Source: Verrucomicrobiota bacterium
GTDB lineage: Bacteria; Verrucomicrobiota; Verrucomicrobiia; Limisphaerales; BJHT01
Length of the DNA stretch: 64,000 nucleotides
Direction: 5' to 3'
Assembly: GCA_014193395.1 (NCBI GenBank)
Contig: BJHT01000005.1
Span: 1 to 64,000, forward strand
Under the pieces are notes generated by a model. It saw nothing but the letters and a program-made list of their open reading frames with translations, was not told where the DNA came from and searched no databases. Below, piece after piece: positions 56,501 to 62,500 of the stretch; position 1 is the stretch's first letter, and every line of letters begins with the position of its first letter. A program made the translations under genes and the position numbers.

Positions 56501-59500
56501 CGAGCGAACCGCCGCTGCGCACCACGGTGATCACCGCGTTGCCCACCGCTTCATCGACCACAAAATTGGTGCTCGCGAAGTTCAGCACGCCCGCGCTGTT
56601 GAGACTCTCAACAATGGTCAGCGTCGCGTTCGTCACCACGTCGAGCCCGACGATGTTGGTCGGTCCCGCGTTGCTCAGCACCAAGCCGACGGTCAGGTTT
56701 CCGACGATCAGGCCGTCGTCGAGCACGCTCACCGCGACGGTCACCGTGTTGGTTCCCGGCGGGAAGACCACGAACCGGTTGGTCGGCAGATAATTCACTC
56801 CGGCCACCGCGGTGCCGTTGGTCGTCGTCGAAAAATTCACCGTCGCCAGGCCCACCGCGCCGCCGCTGCGCACCAGCGTGATCACGGCGTTGGTTGTGCT
56901 CTCGTCCACGCTGTAGGTCGCCGACGCGAAGCTGATCAGGCTGTCGTCCTCGAGGATCGCCAGCACCGCCACCGGCGGCACCTCGAACGCCGCGCCACCA
57001 GTCACGGCGGTCAAGGCCAGCCCGACCGTGCGATCGCCGCGGTTGGTCGAATCATTCAGCACCGGCACCAGGAAGCTCGCCGCCGCCACGCCGGGCGCGA
57101 AGTTCAGCACGCCGTTGGTCGCCACGTAGTCCACGCCCGCGACGGCCGTCCCGTTGTTCGTGGTCGTGAAGCTCGCCGTCACCGGGTTCGCCAGCCCGCC
57201 GTTGCGCAGCACCGTGATCACCGCGTTGGTCGCGCCCTCCGACACCAGGAACACCGGCGTCGCAAACGCCAGCACGCCCGACCCGAGGTTCTCACCGCCG
57301 AAAAGCCGCACGAAATGTCCCACCGTCGTCCCGTTGAAATCGGTGAACGCCCCGCCCGCCAGCAGCCGCCCGTCCGGCTGCACCGCCACCGCCGCCAGAT
57401 AATCACTCGCGCCCGCACCGAAGTTGATGCTCACGTCCACCGTGCCGTTGGTTGTCAGCCGCACGATGCGGTTCTCCGCCAAGCCATTGAACGTCGTGAA
57501 CGCGCCCCCGACCACCGCGCGCCCGTTGCCCTGCAACGCCAGCGCGCTTACGTAATCGTTCCGCTCCACGAACGGATTATAGGCGTCCTCGATCACGCCG
57601 CTGGCGGTCAATCGCACGAGGTTCGTATGCACCACGCCGTTGGTCGCGACGAATGCGCCGCCCGCCAAAATCCGCCCGTCGCGCTGCAGCGCCAGCGCGT
57701 ACACCGCGCCGTTCGTCAGCCATTTGCCCCCTTGGAATGTGGCGTCCAGCGACCCGTCCGTATTGAGCCGCGCCAGCCGGCTGGCGGCCACGCCGTTCAC
57801 CGCCGTGAACTCGCCGCCGATGATCGTCTTGCCATCCGGCTGCAGCACCAGCGCCCGCACCGCGCCGTTCGGCCCGAGGCCCGTCGCAAAGCCCGCGTCC
57901 AGCGTGCCGTCGAGATTGAGCCGCGCCACGAAGTTCCGCGTGACTCCATTCACCACCGTGAACTGCCCGCCCAGCACCACGCGGCCGTCGTTCTGCACCG
58001 CCGCCGCGTTCACCAGGTTGTTCACGTTCGCCACGAAATTCGTGTCCAGCGTCCCGTTCGCGTTGAGCCGCGCCACGTTCGTCCGCGCCACGCCGCCCAC
58101 CGTGTTGAACAAACCGCCGAACACCACCCGCCCGTCCGCCACGCCGTTCGTGCCCGCCAGCGCCACCGCCCGCACCGCCGCGTTCGTCCCCGACCGCACG
58201 ATCGCCGGCACCGCGAACCCCGCGTCCACCGCGCCGTCCGCCGTCAGCCGCACCAAAGGCGGATGGTTGGTCCCGTTGAAGGTCGTGTAGTCGCCGCCGA
58301 CATACGCCAGATTGTTCGTCGTCACCGCCAGCGCATAGACCGTCCCGTTGAAGCCGCTCCCCAGCAGATACGACGCATCCACCGAACCCGCCGCGCCTTC
58401 GTCATCGCCAATTCGCACCAGCGCCCCGGTCAAGCCCGGCAGCGCGCCGCCCGCGAGACCGAAGAGCTGCACCGCGAGGAACCGCGGGCCGTCCTGCACC
58501 ACGTTGTTGGTCAGCGGCACGCTGAAGGTCGCGTTCGTCGCGCCGTTGGTGAACACGAGGAAACCATTCGTCGCCACGTAATCGCGCCCCGCCACCGCCG
58601 TCACATCGAGCGTCGCAAAGCTCGCGCCCACGATCCCCAGCGTTCCATTCGTGCGCGTCACCGTGATCAGCGCGTTGGTCGCGTTCTCCGTCACGTTGAA
58701 CACCAGCTCGCTAAACCCGAGCGTCCCCGCCAGAAAATCATCGTTCGTGATCGTGATGAACGTGCTCCCCGGCGTCCCGATCGACGCGCCGCCGACCGCA
58801 TTGCGCAGCACCACTTCCACCGTGCGATCCGCGTCCGCGAAATTGTTGTTCGTCACTGCCACCCGAATGAACTGGCTGCCCCCATCCTGATCGGCCCAGA
58901 ACAAATTCCCGCTCACCGGCCCGTAATCATTGGTCGTCGCCGTGCCATTGGTCGTCGTCGTGTAGAACACCGCGACCGCACTGCTGCGCCCGCCGAGCCG
59001 CTGCACTTCGAGGATCACCTCGCCCGCTGCCTCGCTCACGACATAGTTCGTCGAAGAGAAAACGAGGCCGCCGAAAACCAACTGGTCATCATTCAGAATC
59101 TGCACCACCGCGCTGTCCTGGAAGCCCAGCCCCGCCCCGCCGGTGGGATTGGACACGGTCACGGTGAAGCTCAGATTCGTCGTGGACAGGCCATCCGAAA
59201 GGATCACGACTGGGAACGTCTTGGCCGGCTCGCTGTCGGCAAAGGCCAGCGTGCCGCTTGTCGCCACGTAGTTCACGCCCGCCAGGGCCGTGCCGTCGCC
59301 CGTGCTGAAATCCACCGTCACCACGCCCGCGTTGCCGTTGGTGCGAATCACCGTGATCGTCGCCACCGCGATGCTCTCGGACACATCGAACGTCGGCTGG
59401 CTGAAGCCCACGAGGCCGCGTCCGAATTCATTGTCCACAATGGTGAGCGTGGCGTTGGTCTGGCCGGTCAGGGTGATGGGCGTGCGCGCCGTCACGTTGG

Positions 59501-62500
59501 TCGCGCCGAACAGCGCCAGGTTGATCGTGCGGTTCGCATTGGTCAGCAGGTCATCAATGATCCCGACGGCGAACGTTTTGCCGCCCGTCTCGCCATTCGC
59601 CCACGTCAGCACGCCCGCCGCGTTGGTGTAGTTCGCGTTGCCCACCGGTCCCGCGCCCGGATACAGAATCGCCGTGCCGCCGGTGCTGGTGAGATACTGC
59701 ACCGACACCGAGCCGGCGGAACCGCCGAGGCGCTCGACGGTGATGAAAGCCCGCGCGCCGGGCACATTTTCAATCACGGAAAACGTGGGCGAACTGAAAT
59801 TCAGAACCGTGTCGTCATCGAGGATCGTGACGGTCGCCACAGCCGGCTGGCCCAGCACGGCCCCGCCCGTGCTGCCCAACGTCACCGTGAAGCTCCGGTC
59901 GCCGTCGCTGACGAGATTGTTCGTCACCGGCACCAGGATCGTGCGGAACAGCTCGGCGTCGCGGAAGACCAGCGGGCCGCTCGTCGCGGTGTAATCGACG
60001 CCGTTGGTCGCGGTCCCGTTGGCCGTGGCAAACGTCAGCGTCGCCGCCCCGGCGGCACCGTGAACGCGGCGCACGACCAGCGTGGCGTTGGTCGCGTTTT
60101 CCGAAACGGTGAAGCCCACGCTTAAGAACTGGAACTCTCCCGGTCCGAAGTTGTCGCCGCCGAGCAGGCGCGCGAGATGGTTGCGAGGCAGGCCGTCAAT
60201 CTGCGTGAACGCCCCGGCCACGTTGATCTGCTGGTCGGCCTGGATCGCCAGTGCGAACACGGGGGCGTTGGCGCCCAGCCCGAAATTCATGGTGGGGTCC
60301 ACCGCGCCGCTCGTAGTCAGGCGGGTGAGATATTGGCGGCCGAGGTTGTTGAAATTGGTGAACGAGCCGCCGACGAGGATGCGGTTGTCCGGGGCCGGCA
60401 GAAGGGCCAGCGCGAGCACGTCTTCATTCGCGCCGGTGCCGGGATTAAAAGAGCGGTCAGGCGTGCCGTCCGCATTCAAGCGTGCAATGTGATTCCAGTT
60501 CGTGCCACTGATGTTGGTGAAGGAACCGCCGACGAGCACCTTGCCATCGGGCTGCACCGTGATCGCCCGCACCGTGGCGTTCGCGCCGTTGGTGCCGGGG
60601 TCAAAGGTCAAATCCAGCGTGCCATTCGCGTTGAAGCGGGCGAGCCGCGCCCGATTGGTGTTGTTGACCAGCGTGAAGTCACCACCGATCAGCACCCGGC
60701 CATCCGGCTGCACGGCGACCGCGTACACCTGCCCGTTCACACCCGCGCCGACGTTGAAATTCGGATCGACCACGCCGTTGGTGGTGAGCACGACAAAGTT
60801 GGCACGCCCGACGCCATTGAACGTGGTGAACGAACCGCCCACCGCCAGGCGACCGTCCGTGCGCACCGCGACGGCGAACACCGGATTGTCCGGCCCCGAG
60901 CCGATGTTGAAGGTGGAATCCAGCGAGCCTTCCGCATTGAGCCGCGCGAGGTAACTGCGGTTGGCCCCGTTGAAGGCGGTAAACCTACCGCCCACCACGA
61001 GCTTCTGATCCGCCTGCAACGCGAGGGCCGTGATTTCCCCGTTGGCCGCGGTGCCCGGCTGGAACTCCACATCGATCCGCCCATCGGGATTCAGCCGCGC
61101 AATGCGGTTGATCGCCGTCCCGCCGTAGCCGGTGAATTGCCCCGCGATGACCAGCTTCCCGCCCGCCGCCAGCAGCAGCGCGTTGATCGGCGCGTTGGCG
61201 CCGACCGAGGTGTCGAACCCGGTGTTCAGCGCGCCCGCGTCCGCCGCCAGCGATTCGTCGTCGAAGATGGTCAGCGTGGCGTTGGTGAAGCGGCCGGGGG
61301 TGGCCTTGTTGAAATTGGAGAGGATCACCGAGAGCGTCCGGTTTGGTCCGACCAGAAGGTTGTCGATGATCGAAATCAGCAGGTTGGTCGAGGTCTGCCC
61401 GTCTTCGAACAGCAACGTGCCGGACAAGGCGTTGGACAGCGTGGTGAAATTCGTCACCAACTGCGCCGTACCGGGAACAATCAGATATTCCACCGCGACC
61501 TGCTCAGCGTCGCCGCCCACGCGGTCAATGCGGATGCTGGCCGTGCCGCCGTTTTCACTGATGAAATAACTCGCTGCCGAGAAGGTGAGCTGGCCGTAGG
61601 TGTTGGCATCGACAATCGACACCGTCGCGTTGCTGAGGTAGCCGAGCCGCGCGCCGCCCGCCACATTGGTCAGCCAGACCGTGAAGACTTCGGTCCCCTC
61701 GACCAAACGGTCCGCCGAAACGGGAATGGACACGGTCTGCGAATTCGTGGAGCCGGCCGGGAAAATCAGGTGCTGGTTCACCGGCGTGTAATCCAAGTTC
61801 GCCCGCGCCCGCCCGGGGGCCACCGGCCGAACGTCGCCGGTCTGCACATCGACCTCGACCTGGCCGACGCCGCCGCTCGTGCGCCGCACCACGACGCTGA
61901 CGAAACCGTTGGTCTCGCTGACGCTGAAATTGTTGGTGGTGAAACTCAGGCTGCCGAAACTGCCGGGGCCGGAATCGTTGTCCTGGATGAGCAGGACCGC
62001 GTTGGCGAGGCCGAGCGTCGCGCCGCCGGTCGGGTTGGCAAGCGTGAGCAGGACGGACTCCTCAAACTCGGGCGCGACGTCGTTGATGATCGGCACCGTG
62101 AACGTGCCCTTGGTCTGTCCCGAGATGAACGTCAGCGTGCCGCTGCGCGAGAGATAATCCACACCGGCGGTCGCCGTGCCGGGGGCGGTGGCGTATTGCA
62201 CCGACGCCACGCCGGTCGAACCGTTGGCGCGTTCGATGGTTATGGTGGCGTTGCCGACGGCTTCGCTGACCTCGAAAACCGGCCCGGCGAATCCAAACAC
62301 GCCGGCCGTAAAATCATCGTCGATGATCGTCACCAGCGCGCGGCGCTGAAAACCGGGCGCGGGTTGCGTGGTGGGCGCGGGCGTGCCGGAACGCGGGTTG
62401 GAGAGGACGACCTCGAAGGTGCGGTTCCCGTCCACGAGCGCGTTGTTCAAAATCGGAACGGCGAAGGTCTTGTTGGTCGCCAGCGATTCCTGATCGTTCC

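Noticed and set aside
49269-60125. A 3,618-codon open frame on the plus strand, antisense to the giant gene
   Set aside because: Its translation is a low-complexity Arg/His/Ala/Val mix without domains and follows the tandem modules of the giant gene. The codon bias of the sense strand avoids stops in this antisense frame and the tandem repeats extend it. It is a shadow ORF.
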